From: Canariomyces notabilis
Lineage: Eukaryota > Ascomycota > Sordariomycetes > Sordariales > Chaetomiaceae
Assembly: GCF_033297395.1 (NCBI RefSeq)
Contig: NW_027041824.1
Coordinates: 810,211-874,210 of the forward strand
Direction: 5' to 3'
DNA length: 64,000 nt
A program made the position numbers and the translations under genes. Under the pieces are notes generated by a model. That model ran no database searches. It was not told the origin of the DNA and was given only the letters and a program-made list of their open reading frames with translations. Below are positions 45,574 through 55,935 of this stretch, piece by piece. Positions within the stretch are counted from its first letter, which is position 1. Each line of letters starts with the position of its first letter.

Positions 45574-46782
45574 TCATTCACTACTTTGCTTTCGCTGCCC
45601 CTTTGACTCGCTCCCCAGCCGCGGCAGGCCCGCTCTCTTCTTGATAGCCCCGGCCACCTCGTTCCACACCCACCCCGTCTTGATGGTGCCATGATTGTTC
45701 TCTTGGACGTTGAAGTGAGCCACGGCCCTCCACCGCCACCACTGCCGCTTGGCATTGAGCAGCGTCGTGTCTCGGACAAAGTTGACCATGCCGAAGCGCT
45801 CGTTGGTCGGGCGAAGGTCTGCTATCGTCATGGAGCTGACACGCGGCTTGCCGATCAGGCTGATGGTGGTCACGTCGAGGCGCGTGTTGGGCGGCGGCGA
45901 TTTCGCAAAGCGCTCCAGGATCTGCTGCGACCACCGCGCGTACGGCGGCAGGTGCATGTGGACCGACGCGACGTACGGCGAGGTGACCCAGGCCACGTAG
46001 GACGCGGGGACGATGCCGCAGACGGCGACTGGTGGGTGAAAGACAGGAGACAAGGTGAGAGAGGGTCTCCTTCACTTCATGAGGAAGGGATAGAACGAGA
46101 GGATAGGAGAAAATGAAGGTTAAAGGAGGGTGAGAAGGGAAAAAAGGTTTCACGTACCACCGGCGGTTTGAAGGAGCGGTTGACCAGCTGCGAGGTATGC
46201 TGGCGTCATGAAGAGGTCGAAGAAGCCAAAGAGGAAAAGGGTTGTGACTTTTAGACAGGCGAGGAAGGTAGTTTCTACGAAAAGGAGCACACCGCGTGAG
46301 TAAGGTACAGTACAAATACAAGCAGCCATATCTCGTTGCGGAAGCGACTGGAATTCACACTCACTGCCCGTGCCGCCATGGTAGATAAGCAAGCGCTCGG
46401 GAAAGGCTTAAAGAAATCACCACAATCATCATCAGCTCCTGCCCTGATTTTGCCAAAACGGTGAACGGCGCGAGTGAGAATGTCCCTCACCAGTCTTGCC
46501 TCCAGCAGGCCCTTGGTCATCCTCCTTGCTTGCGCCTTCAGCAACTGTTGAATCCTCGCCGGTTACTGCTGCCGGGCGCGGCCTTGACGATGATGTCGGC
46601 GAGAAGGTTGTGCTCGCTATGAGTCGACAACCTAATAATTTGCTTGTCTTGAGCCTTTGCGGACGACTTAGATGGCCAAAAGGTGATGGTGAGTTTGCTA
46701 GACACCTCGCAGAACTGAAGCCTCTTGCTGTCTGAGGTCGTGTCGTGACCCGTCGCATCACACAGAATTCGCCGCGCGCCAT
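45574..46782 (-). CDS. Predicted mitochondrial membrane protein, unrecognised family
   Basis: Four exons on the minus strand, 46491-46782, 46365-46406, 46158-46274 and 45574-46028, give 301 aa. The N-terminus is Arg, Ser, Thr-rich without early acidic residues (MRRVTTRPQTARGFSSARC), a probable mitochondrial presequence. After a hydrophilic spacer come FPERLLIYHGGTG and two likely membrane helices (LKVTTLFLFGFFDLFMTPAYL and VCGIVPASYVAWVTSPYVA). The rest (HMHLPPYARWSQQ, LDVTTISLIGKPRVSSM, RFGMVNFVRD, GWVWNEVAGAIKKRAG) is a soluble domain. A presequence, two helices and a matrix-like domain recall TMEM70/TMEM186/TMEM223-type assembly factors, but that is a loose analogy. The first-exon start is uncertain: Met codons also occur at 46845, 46818 and 46758. 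The 42-nt second exon is inferred from frame and from the FPERLLIYH motif. Confidence 0.68.
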
Positions 46783-47622
46783 TGCGTTAGAGTTGTGACA
46801 TGGAGGGAGAAAGCCCATGAGCCTCAATTGGATCTTCCGAGTCATGATGGAATTCGTGCGCAGTCATGTCATGGCGAGCTGTGAACGTTGAGATAAACTT
46901 TCTGTGTTGGTTGTGTTGGTGTACTCGATCAAGCTCCAGAGCTCAGAGTACTGTGGTATGGTACTGTATAATATTTCCCATATTTCAATGTATTCCATGC
47001 AATGGTGAATGTATTGTTACTATTGTATGTACAGTACGGAGTATTGTACTGTACAGTACAGTACCAATCAATTGCCAAGACATGTCAAAGACTCAGTGGC
47101 CTGAGCTTCCGGGCGACGTGCAACTGAATCTACTGAGTTGCTCCTTCACTTGGCATGCAAGTTCAACAGACATGTCGAAATAAAATTGCCATGTCTCTAA
47201 TCGAAGACTACGTACTACTACATAGTAGGAGGATTATAGGCTCCAGAAGGCAGCGTGTTCCCTCACTCCTTTGAGCCAACCTTTCCCCCTTTCCTTCCTT
47301 CTGAGACCCCTCCTCACCGATTCCTGCGTGAATTGACCGCCTCAAGAAAAGAACTGCTGCACTCGGTCCAGAAACAGGACAGGAGAAACCAGTAAATAAG
47401 CCGGCAAGCAGTAATCTGTGCAGCAGAAGTCGACCAGATGAAGATAAAACGCGACGAGCGACTTCGCCAGCCCTGGTAGCTATACCCATGAGGGAAGAAA
47501 AGCCAAAAGTCAAACAGAAACGAAACGACCTGCCATAGGATTACCGTCGAGCCCCGATGCCCAAGTTTCCCCCTGCGCCCCATGCGCCAGTTCAAATGGA
47601 AGCCCGTTGTCCATTCCGTATC
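46783..47622. other. Region between the mitochondrial-protein gene and sin3
   Basis: About 0.8 kb. It has TACGGAGTA at 47035-47043 directly followed by the 16-bp palindrome at 47045-47060. Open frames here look random. Part is the sin3 3' UTR. Confidence 0.55.
47035..47060. repeat. TACGGAGTA next to the 16-bp palindrome
   Basis: TACGGAGTA (47035-47043) is separated by one base from TGTACTGTACAGTACA (47045-47060). The palindrome is identical to the copy at 37227. This is the clearest place where the two motif families meet. Confidence 0.9.
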
Positions 47623-50600
47623 TCAACCATCCATCTTGGCGTCTGCCGCCTCCATTGGCGCGAGCAACTCGCCCTCCTTCCACCTCTGGTAGTCATTGTT
47701 CACCTTTTGCACCTCTTCATGGCTAAGCCCCTTCATCCACGCATTGTTGGTGACCATCTTCTCCTTGAGCTTCTCGGCCCGGATCTCGCGCCGAAACGCC
47801 TGCTTGGCCGCGTAGTCGTCCTCCTCGTCGGCGCTGGGCCGCCCCGTGTTGTAGATGAAGTAGTCCGACGTGCCCTTCTCGAACACCATCTTGGACGAGT
47901 TCAGGCAGATTCTAACTACCAGACCCTCATGTATCACTAATGGCTTGGGCGTGTATCCCTCCTCAGATGAGTCTTTGGCATCTGATGGCAGATTGCGCTC
48001 GAGGAGCACCTTTTGCAGTCGCGACCGGACGATGCCCTCCGTGTGCTCGATGCGCATATACGACGAGATGTAGTATTGCCATTGCTGGATGCGCTCCATC
48101 TCGTCCATGTAGAACGTCGTCTCGTCCTTCTGCAGCCAGCGCACCGTCGCTTCTTTATTCTTGGGGTACTGGATATCCGAGGTTAGCCTGTCATTGTTCA
48201 ACCAGCCAGATTGGTTGAAAAGGGGGTACTTACCCAGCAGATAACAAACATCTCGCCGTCTTTGATGCACTTCTCTGCAAACTTGCGAGCGCTGATCTCA
48301 TTCTGGAAGCTGGTCTCTTCCTGTTGGCGACTCTCTAGATACGCCTTGACAAGCTCCTTGGTCTTCTCACCCTTCGCATCTGGGTTGTTGCAACTAAGCG
48401 CGATGCGGCACAGCGTCTTAAGCAGGTCCTGGATCGTGTACAGCTTCCAGCCCTTTTTGAGGTAGTAGTGCCTCAAGACATCCTGGTACCTGCTCTCGTC
48501 GATCTCACCGTTGATGAAATCTTCTATGAGCTCTACCGTTCTAGGCCAGAACGTGTCGGGGTTCTCGCTGTCAAAGTAATGCATTCCATCGTGGACGAGG
48601 CCCAGGATCTTGGCCGGCTTTTCTGCTGTCTCGCGCTGTATCTCCTCAAGGACGCTGTCCTTGCTCTGCTTGACTTCTTCAAGCCGCTTGAACAGGGTCT
48701 GGAAGATGGTAAAGAAGACGTAGATGTTTTGGTTGCAGTAAAAGTTGTACCAGGACCGGGGGAACGGCGCATCTGCCTTCAGCTCGCCGTCTACGTTGAC
48801 AAGATCGGATCCGTTACCGCTTTTGCTCTTTTCGACAATGATGGGGCCGGGAACCGTCGGCAGCCAGCGGCCATTCGAAACCTCTGGGACCGTAGCATCA
48901 TCAGTCGCGTCCGGCATCTCTTCCTCATTCGCCGACCCGACGTCTGGGGTCGTCTCCTTGCTTCCAGATGCCGCGCTATCCTCCTTTTGCCCACGGCTGC
49001 GGCTGCCGTTGCGGCCAGGGTCCAGCACACCGCGGAGAAGATCCGACTTCTTCCCGTTGCGGCGAGCGCGGCCGTTGGTGAGCTCGATCGGAGTCGGGTC
49101 GTCCTCGTCCTCTTCTGCCGAGTCATGATCAATATCTGCTAGCTTTTCGTGGACCCTGTCCTCGGGCAGGTCAAAGAACTGAGGAATGAACGACTCAAAG
49201 AACTCCAGAATGCGTCTCCGCTCCTGCGCATTATGCTGGCCGCCCACGTTGGCATAGATGACCATGAAACGGAGAAGATCCAAGAGAAGGTCTTGATCCG
49301 CGAACGAGTACATGAACTGATAGCGGGTAGTCTTGCCCTTGGCGATCCGGATACGGCGTTGCTCCTCGTGCTTCGTCTTGATCATGTCGACAAGGTGTTT
49401 CGCGGCCAGGTTGCGCTTGTCATTGGTCTTGACCTGGATCCCCATGTGGTCGAGACTCTTGAGATGCATTGTCTCGGTTTGGCCTTGCCATACCTTCTCC
49501 CACTCTCGCTGCGTGAATCTCCATTCCTCATCCTTCTGCTTCAGACGCGCCATGACGACGGGTACCACAGTAAAGGGATACTTGAACATGTCATTAGCAA
49601 CCTCACAGCCCTTCTCGGGGCCGTAGATCTTCTTGAGCACTCGTTTGTAAATGGATGTGCTCTGGCCACCCAACCCAACTGGCATCTTGAACGCAGCCCG
49701 CTCAGCGGGCGGTAGCGAAAGCATCTGCTGTGCGATGGGCTCTAAAAGCTGGATGCACTTTTGATTCGCCTCAATGAAGAAATCGTAGTCGTGCCTCTCC
49801 TCCTCAATACGGTGGAGGCCTTCTTCGTACCCGTTTTTCCGGTGGGCGACGAAACCTGAGTCCTCGGACGCCCATGTTGGGTGGGAGGCCCATTCGTCAT
49901 TCAACACCGACTGGCAGAGCTCGTCACGACCGGTGCAAGGTTTAAGGCGTTCCCGCTTGGGAAGGAGACGATAACTCGGGCCGAATCCTCGGCAGTTGCT
50001 GAGGGAGACCCTTCCTGTCGGTGGCTCTGGTCGGTTCTCAATGACTTCGTCAGCACTGCCATGCCGGACCAATGCCCTAAGAGCGGTGAGAAGTTCGGGA
50101 TTGCCACCCATGAACTGGTTCGCCTTGTAGATCAGAACGTCCTTGGTGATCAGGTCTTGGTTCCAGAGATTGATGAGCTTCAGGAACTCGGTCGTGGCTG
50201 TTCGGTTGCCAATGTGCTTCTTGACCTTTTCGAAGAAGGAGAGGTCGTCTTGCGCTGAGACAGCCAGCGGAGCAGGTGCCAGAGGCTCTGGCATGACGGG
50301 CGTCAACGTGGGCTCGATCATCACATTCTCGGCAACACCGGTCTTATGCGACAATTTAGCCCGCTTGTTGGCTGGGGGCCCCGCCGGAAGAGCGGCTCGC
50401 ATAGAGGACGATGCCGATGCCATCTGCTCTGAAGCAGTAGTGGGTGTGGTGGCAGCAACCGCCTTTTCCGGGCGCCTCTTCTTGCCCTCCTTGCTTGCAC
50501 TGGCCGGCGGCGCGAAGTTTCCTACTGGAGGCATCTTGGGGCCGTCGCGCGCAGCATGACCGGGCTGCGGCGTAGGGGTGGTAACGGCCGCCGGCATGCT

Positions 50601-52427
50601 GTCTTCAGGGCGTTGGCCGGCCGATCGCGTCTGGGCGGCCGATTCGGGAAGGAACTGTTTAAAATCTTCGAGAAGGTCTGGTGCCGTATGGAAAAGACTT
50701 GTAACTTGAGAATATACGTCTTGAATGGGTTTTTGCTCGCGCTGGTAGGTTTGTAGGATTTCCAGGAACTGCTTGTAGATTTCAGGTTTATCCTGGAAAC
50801 GATTCTGGGCCACGGTTAGCCGTTGCGCATGAGGTCGACAAAAAATTCTTCACTGGAAATTGGTTGCCACGTATTTAATTTCCTTCATGGCATCGGATGA
50901 AGGAACATCATCCGAACTAGGAGTCAGAAAAGGATAAGGGCAAAACATTGCTTACCTTGATCTTGTTGACATAGCTGATTGCGTGGTTGAACTCGACAGG
51001 GCCACGCTTCTCAAGATTGGCCTGCTGAGCGGTTCCTCCGTTTGAGCTGGGCGGGCCGCCAGCAGCCGGGGTCGGGGTGTGCGCGTTCCGTGGAGCGGGG
51101 CCGTGATTTACGGTGCCGTTCTGCACAGCTGGGACAGATCTTTGTTGAACGGGGCTCGTACCGTCAAAGGGAGCGCTTTGGCTTGAGGCAGGAAATGCCG
51201 GTGGGCCATTCTGCGCCGGCACACTGAAGGTCGCCTCTGGGCTCTCCACGGTATGCGTTACTGGTGGCTGCCAATTTTGTCTCGGGTTCAGGAACCCTTG
51301 CGCTGGCCCAGACGCCGGCTGCGCAGCCTCGTGCTGGGGTGCTCGGCTGGCCCCAATCGAATGAATCGTGGAACCCGAGGGTGTGGTGACGCGGATGCTA
51401 TTAGGATTGTTCTCAAGCCCACACTCAATGCGATAGCCGGGCGGAAGGAAGGTGTTGAAGCCTTGAATCAGGTTGGGATGGCCGGCAAATAGTTCGGATA
51501 CCCTACTGATGACGCCCGGCGTGTCGATCCTAAGCAATGTTAGCGGGTCTAAACGAGGCAAGCCGGTTAGTTGCACTCACGTCTGGCTCTTGAAGTCCTT
51601 CATAATGTCCAAGAAACGATTGTACACATCCGGCTGCTCGTGGAATTGAACCTTGACCTGGTCGAGGTAACTGAGAGCATCCTGAGAACCACATGGTCAG
51701 CTCGACAAAGCAGATGGCGCTAGGGATTCTTCAGGGTGCCTACATTCAAGATAGGCTGTTGTCCTTGAGGCATACCGCCAGGCCCAGGAGGCATGGCGTG
51801 TGCCGGGCCCATGCCAGAGGCGAAAGGTAATTGTTGCATTCCCCTGACGCCTTCCTGAGAGATTGCTCGACCGTTTTCCTGTTGCAGAGGGCCACCGAAG
51901 ATTGCACCAGGCCCACCCGGCCCACTCAGAGTATTACTTGGGCCGCTTGGGCCGTGAGACATGGGCGCGAATACCTGATGTTGAGGAGCCGATGCAGCGC
52001 CAGGGCCACCGTGTTGCGGAGGCCTGCCGCTTTCGTCGTGGAGGGGTCTGCCGAAGCCCGGTGCAGGCCCCGAAGGACCTCCGATGGGTAAAGACGGGGC
52101 GGAGCTTCCGTGGTTAGCGAGGAGGCCACCAGGGCCAGTAATGGAAGTCGAAATTCGTGATGCAACAGGCTGGTGAATCGGAAGCGAGCCAGCGCTGCTA
52201 TGGTGGGGAGCAGTCGGCTGGTAGGGTTCGCGGTGTTGCCGCTCTGCCTCGTCGCGCTCGCGGTCGCGGTCACGGTCTCGTTCCCGCTCCCGCTCACGGT
52301 CTCGCTCTCGCTCTCGTTCCCTCTCTCGTCTTGCAATCTCGTCCTGATGTAGGGCGCGATGTCGTTGCTCGTCAAGGTCGCGGTCGCGGTCAAACCCGCT
52401 GCCGTTGTGGAGCGGTTGGCTGTTCAT
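47623..52427 (-). CDS. Transcriptional corepressor Sin3
   Basis: Sin3 is the scaffold of the Rpd3 histone deacetylase complex in the nucleus. Five exons on the minus strand, 51744-52427, 51581-51681, 50956-51529, 48234-50804 and 47623-48168, give 1491 aa. PAH1 begins at residue 229 with DALSYLDQVKVQFHEQPDVY, PAH2 spans about 438-505 (NHAISYVNKIKNRFQDKPEIY) and PAH3 about 645-715 (FFEKVKKHIGNRTATTEF). The histone deacetylase interaction domain follows (FGPSYRLLPKRERLKPCTGR, DEWASHPTWASEDSGF). A Sin3 C-terminal domain ends with a hydrophilic tail. The N-terminus has an alternating Arg-Glu/Arg-Asp tract (about residues 34-60), and Pro/Gly-rich sequence follows it. Only the last exon is shared with the 3' part of the gene. 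Introns are 51-151 nt. Confidence 0.96.
52251..52340 (-). repeat. Sequence encoding the RE/RD dipeptide tract of Sin3
   Basis: Repeated CGN-GAG and CGN-GAC codons encode an alternating Arg-Glu/Arg-Asp tract of about 27 residues. On the plus strand it reads as repeats of CGGTCGCGGTCA and CTCGCTCTCGTT type. Confidence 0.8.
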
Positions 52428-53426
52428 TGTTTCGGATGACTCGAAACGACTGCGATTATTTTAGTATCTCCAGATGAACAGACGAGAAACGGATAGCAAG
52501 AGGCTGCAGGGGGGATCGAGTAGAGCCAGAGATCAGTGAGGGGGTCAGTTGAACAATGGTGATGAATAGGGGTCGAAGACCGCGAGTCGAGAGTGAATGG
52601 GGGTTGGAAATTGCCGATCGGGCGAGCTTTGTTACTTACAGTTGCGATGGGTATCATTAGGCGCTTGCCCGACTTCTGTAACGAAAATGACGTACAGCTC
52701 AAAACGAGGCAAATCCAGCCTTCGCGCTGTCTGTGAGCGACACCCTGCTACGACGTTCTCGGCAGGAAAAGGAGCTGGGCATAATCGAGAGTGTGTGCTG
52801 GTTGAACTGTCGCTTCTTGAGAGCTGAGGGCACAGATCTCTGCCCCTTGTCGCGACCCGCGGCGATAACGATAAGCGGCAGAACCTCGGATTGTTGAGAT
52901 CACCCCTAGCCCGATCATCGGAGTGACGGGGTCGCGCCTACCAGCTGCACGTCTACGATCTTGTGGAGTATGCCCGTAGTACCAAGGATAAACATCGAGA
53001 ATCACCTCATTCATCACGGTGTGCGTGTAAGGTGCATCATCACCATGGAATAGAGCAACGCTCGAGTCTTGCTTAATCTCCGAGTCTTGTGTGAGCTAGG
53101 GTGCCAGGAATAGCAGTCGGCCGACCTCGATGCAAGACGGCCGCCGGCAGCTCTGTCGGTCTCTTTTTCCTATATTTCACGAAACCCTTTTGGACCAGAA
53201 TTATCCAAGATGATATGGGCAAGCTTCGATCCCATTCCGGTGCTGCAACACCGTTCTAACTTGCGCACCCTCTCGAATTCCTATATCTGAATGGCCTGCT
53301 AGGTACTCGATAGTCACCACGCAGACAGGTTTGTTCCCCTTAGCCTCCTGTGTCATCAAGTCATAAGGAGGTGATCTTGATGCATCCAAACAAACTTCCT
53401 TCCGGCTTACCTAGGTTCTTGTTCTC
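52428..53426. promoter_or_regulatory. sin3 upstream region and 3' flank of the fasciclin gene
   Basis: About 1 kb with no gene recognised. It should hold the sin3 promoter and 5' UTR. Confidence 0.5.
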
Positions 53427-54289
53427 TTAGGTATAATTACGCACGGCTTTTATGATCCACTGGTAACGCAGATGAGTGTTAGCCTTGTCTTCGAGAGCTG
53501 TCCCTCGTAGCCATATGACAGCAGACATACCACTTCACCATTAGCGACGGTACTTGCGACGCTGGCCACTTCGACAGCCCCCGGCTGGATCTGCGCTCAT
53601 CTGTCAGCGGTCACGTATGTTGGGAAGCGTAGAGAATGCTCAGCGATGCGGTGCCTCACCATGCGAGTCCCATCTTTCTCTTCCCACCAGATCTCTTGGT
53701 CGCCCCCGATAGGTCTCAATTTCTTACCCTGGGGCCAGGGGTTTGCCGGTATTAGATGTGCCTCCACGAACCTCCGGAGGTTGCGCTGCGCTCTCTCCTG
53801 ACCATCCCCGCCCTCGTACGCATTGGACCCCAGGGCATCGTAATCACTAGGCTCCTCCCAGGGCTTCCTAGGCAGTTTCTCGATTGCAGAATTGAGTGGA
53901 GCGAGTACAGTGGTGTTCAGGGATGGGTCGTCAAGACGACGGGATGCGGACTCTATGTCTCTCACGAAACTAGGGCACCAGATATCAGTTAGCAAAGCCT
54001 CGAATCGTCTAAGGACTGATGAACTGGGTGACGGTGCATACCCTGCGAAAAGATTGATGCTCCTGTCTCGACCCATCACATCGGATAGCACGACACCGCC
54101 TGAAGGCGACTCAGCCGGGGCAGCATCGGAAGGAGGCACCACTGGCCCCGGCCCATTCGGGTCCATTAGGGGTACTTGGCCGTGGCCGGACAACTGGTTG
54201 ATCGAAGCGCTCCGGACGAGGGGTACTACGAGCTGGGACGACACCGTTGCACCCAGAGTAAGCCCAACGGTTATGAAAAATGGCCGCAT
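53427..54289 (-). CDS. Fasciclin (FAS1)-domain secreted protein
   Basis: Four exons on the minus strand, 54042-54289, 53660-53969, 53531-53590 and 53427-53459, give 216 aa. The first about 19 residues (MRPFFITVGLTLGATVSSQ) form a signal peptide. A Pro/Ser-rich segment follows. A single FAS1 domain covers about residues 85-215: FVRDIESASRRLDDPSLNTT, then the H1-like motif TVLAPLNSAIEKLPRKPW, then RRFVEAHLIP, and the end IQPGAVEVASVASTVANGEV|WIIKAVRNYT. The last two introns must be removed to reach GEVWIIKAV, otherwise the domain stops early. The 11-codon last exon is easily missed. There is no C-terminal GPI-like tail. FAS1 proteins usually act in cell-surface adhesion, but the role here is unknown. 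Confidence 0.85.
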
Positions 54290-55935
54290 GGTTATCTAGT
54301 GTATGCTTGAAACAACCTGGCGCTCCAGGAAAGTGCCTATTCCGCTGATTTTTCGCAATGCACGTTTCCGGGGTTTGGGTTGTGACGCAAAGCCTGAATA
54401 TGCTCCGGAATAATTGGATGGCAACAGCACCACCACTATCCGTCAGGCATGTAGCAAGTACCTGAACCTTGACAGCCAAGCCGTGACGTAGTGCATCATC
54501 TGGCTCAGTACCTGATAACAGCCTCGACCAGGACAGATGTCCCGCCAGCTAAGTGAAGTGCATCCAAAATATACAGGACTTGCTTCAATTCATTACTCCG
54601 TTTAGGTTCTCTTATGCTTAACTAACGGTTGCCGTTCCATGATCGATCCGAGCGAACTGTGAGAATTGTGAGACTTCACATTTGCAACCCTGCTTAGGAC
54701 ACCGAGTACTACCAGCCTTGGTCAGATGCTCACCAGTTCTCGGCCGTCATATGCTTGTATTGTTCCTATGCATTCGCTCTAGACTGTGGCACTGAGGTGT
54801 CCTTTTCTGGGATGCGCCGTAGAAGATCTTATACTTGGCTGTTGAAGACCGATCACATGCCGCTCCGCGCTGTGACATCGAGACGCCAGTCTTGGCGGAA
54901 TTGCATGAATGTATGTATGCTAGGGGCCGCAGGAAGATTTGAAGGTACCGTACTCTACCGTTTACTGTCTTCCAATGCCTAAATTTGGCTCACAACCGGA
55001 CTGCCCTGGCAGGTGTTTTGATGCTTCCACACGCGAATATTGGACTTTGGACGGATGGAAAATGGAGTGGGCCTGTCTCCCATCTTCACATGTGAAGGTG
55101 ATGTGAATCTGCAGCTCGACGCCACCGAGAGTGTGGAGGGGCTTGTGACTCCCGTGTGGGGAACCTGGAGCTAACGTACCAAATGGTCTGGGGAATTGCC
55201 CGCAATGGCTCGCATTCAATATGCGATTAAAGAGGAAGCAAGATCCTTCACAGCAGTCTCCATTTCTTCATCCAGAGGCCAACATTGTCCCTACCTGCAG
55301 CGTCTTGGCCTTGACATTACATGCGCGTGGCTTCCACAGGTACCCCGTAGATACCCCACATTCGTGAGATCCCGTTTGTGGGCCTGGCTGACATTTGGGT
55401 CGTGCCGTGGCAAAGGCAAACCTCGGCCCATTTGCCGAGTGACCGGAAACCCACATTTTGACTTCCCTCGGCCGACATCAGCGCGAGCAGAGTTCGTCCG
55501 TCTCAACAAAGAATGATAGCATTCTTCAACAGTGCTTTGACATTTTCCCTCAGTTCTTCTTCCTCGTAAACCGACTGGACGATTACACTCTCCTGGTCGA
55601 CCATCGCGCCGTTTCTAGACGCCCGATCAGGATCTGTACTGTAAGTTTCAGTGGCCTGGGTTAGTCCCTAGCGGTTGCCGCATCGCCTCGCTAACGACAG
55701 GGCAGTCTTGTGCCTACACCCCTGTCCACTTTCCTACGCTTGACCTCGGCTCACGAATCAGCGTGCCAGCAATTCAAACGCCAGACAGACCGCAGCGGTG
55801 CCAGCTCCTCCACTGACCCAAATAACTACCCGTGCATTTCTCCCTCTCGCCGCTTCTCTCTCTTCTTCTTGAAACCGTACAAGCCCAACATTCTCTTTCG
55901 TTCTCTGTTCCTGTTTCTTCAGATACCCAATCGCA
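54290..55935. other. Divergent region, fasciclin gene to fumarate reductase gene
   Basis: About 1.6 kb with no gene recognised. The segment just before 55936 is pyrimidine-rich (runs of TCTCTC and CTTCTT), common ahead of highly expressed fungal genes. Confidence 0.55.

Noticed and set aside
48468..49142. 224-codon open frame opposite sin3
   Set aside because: It is a shadow of the Sin3 coding exon.
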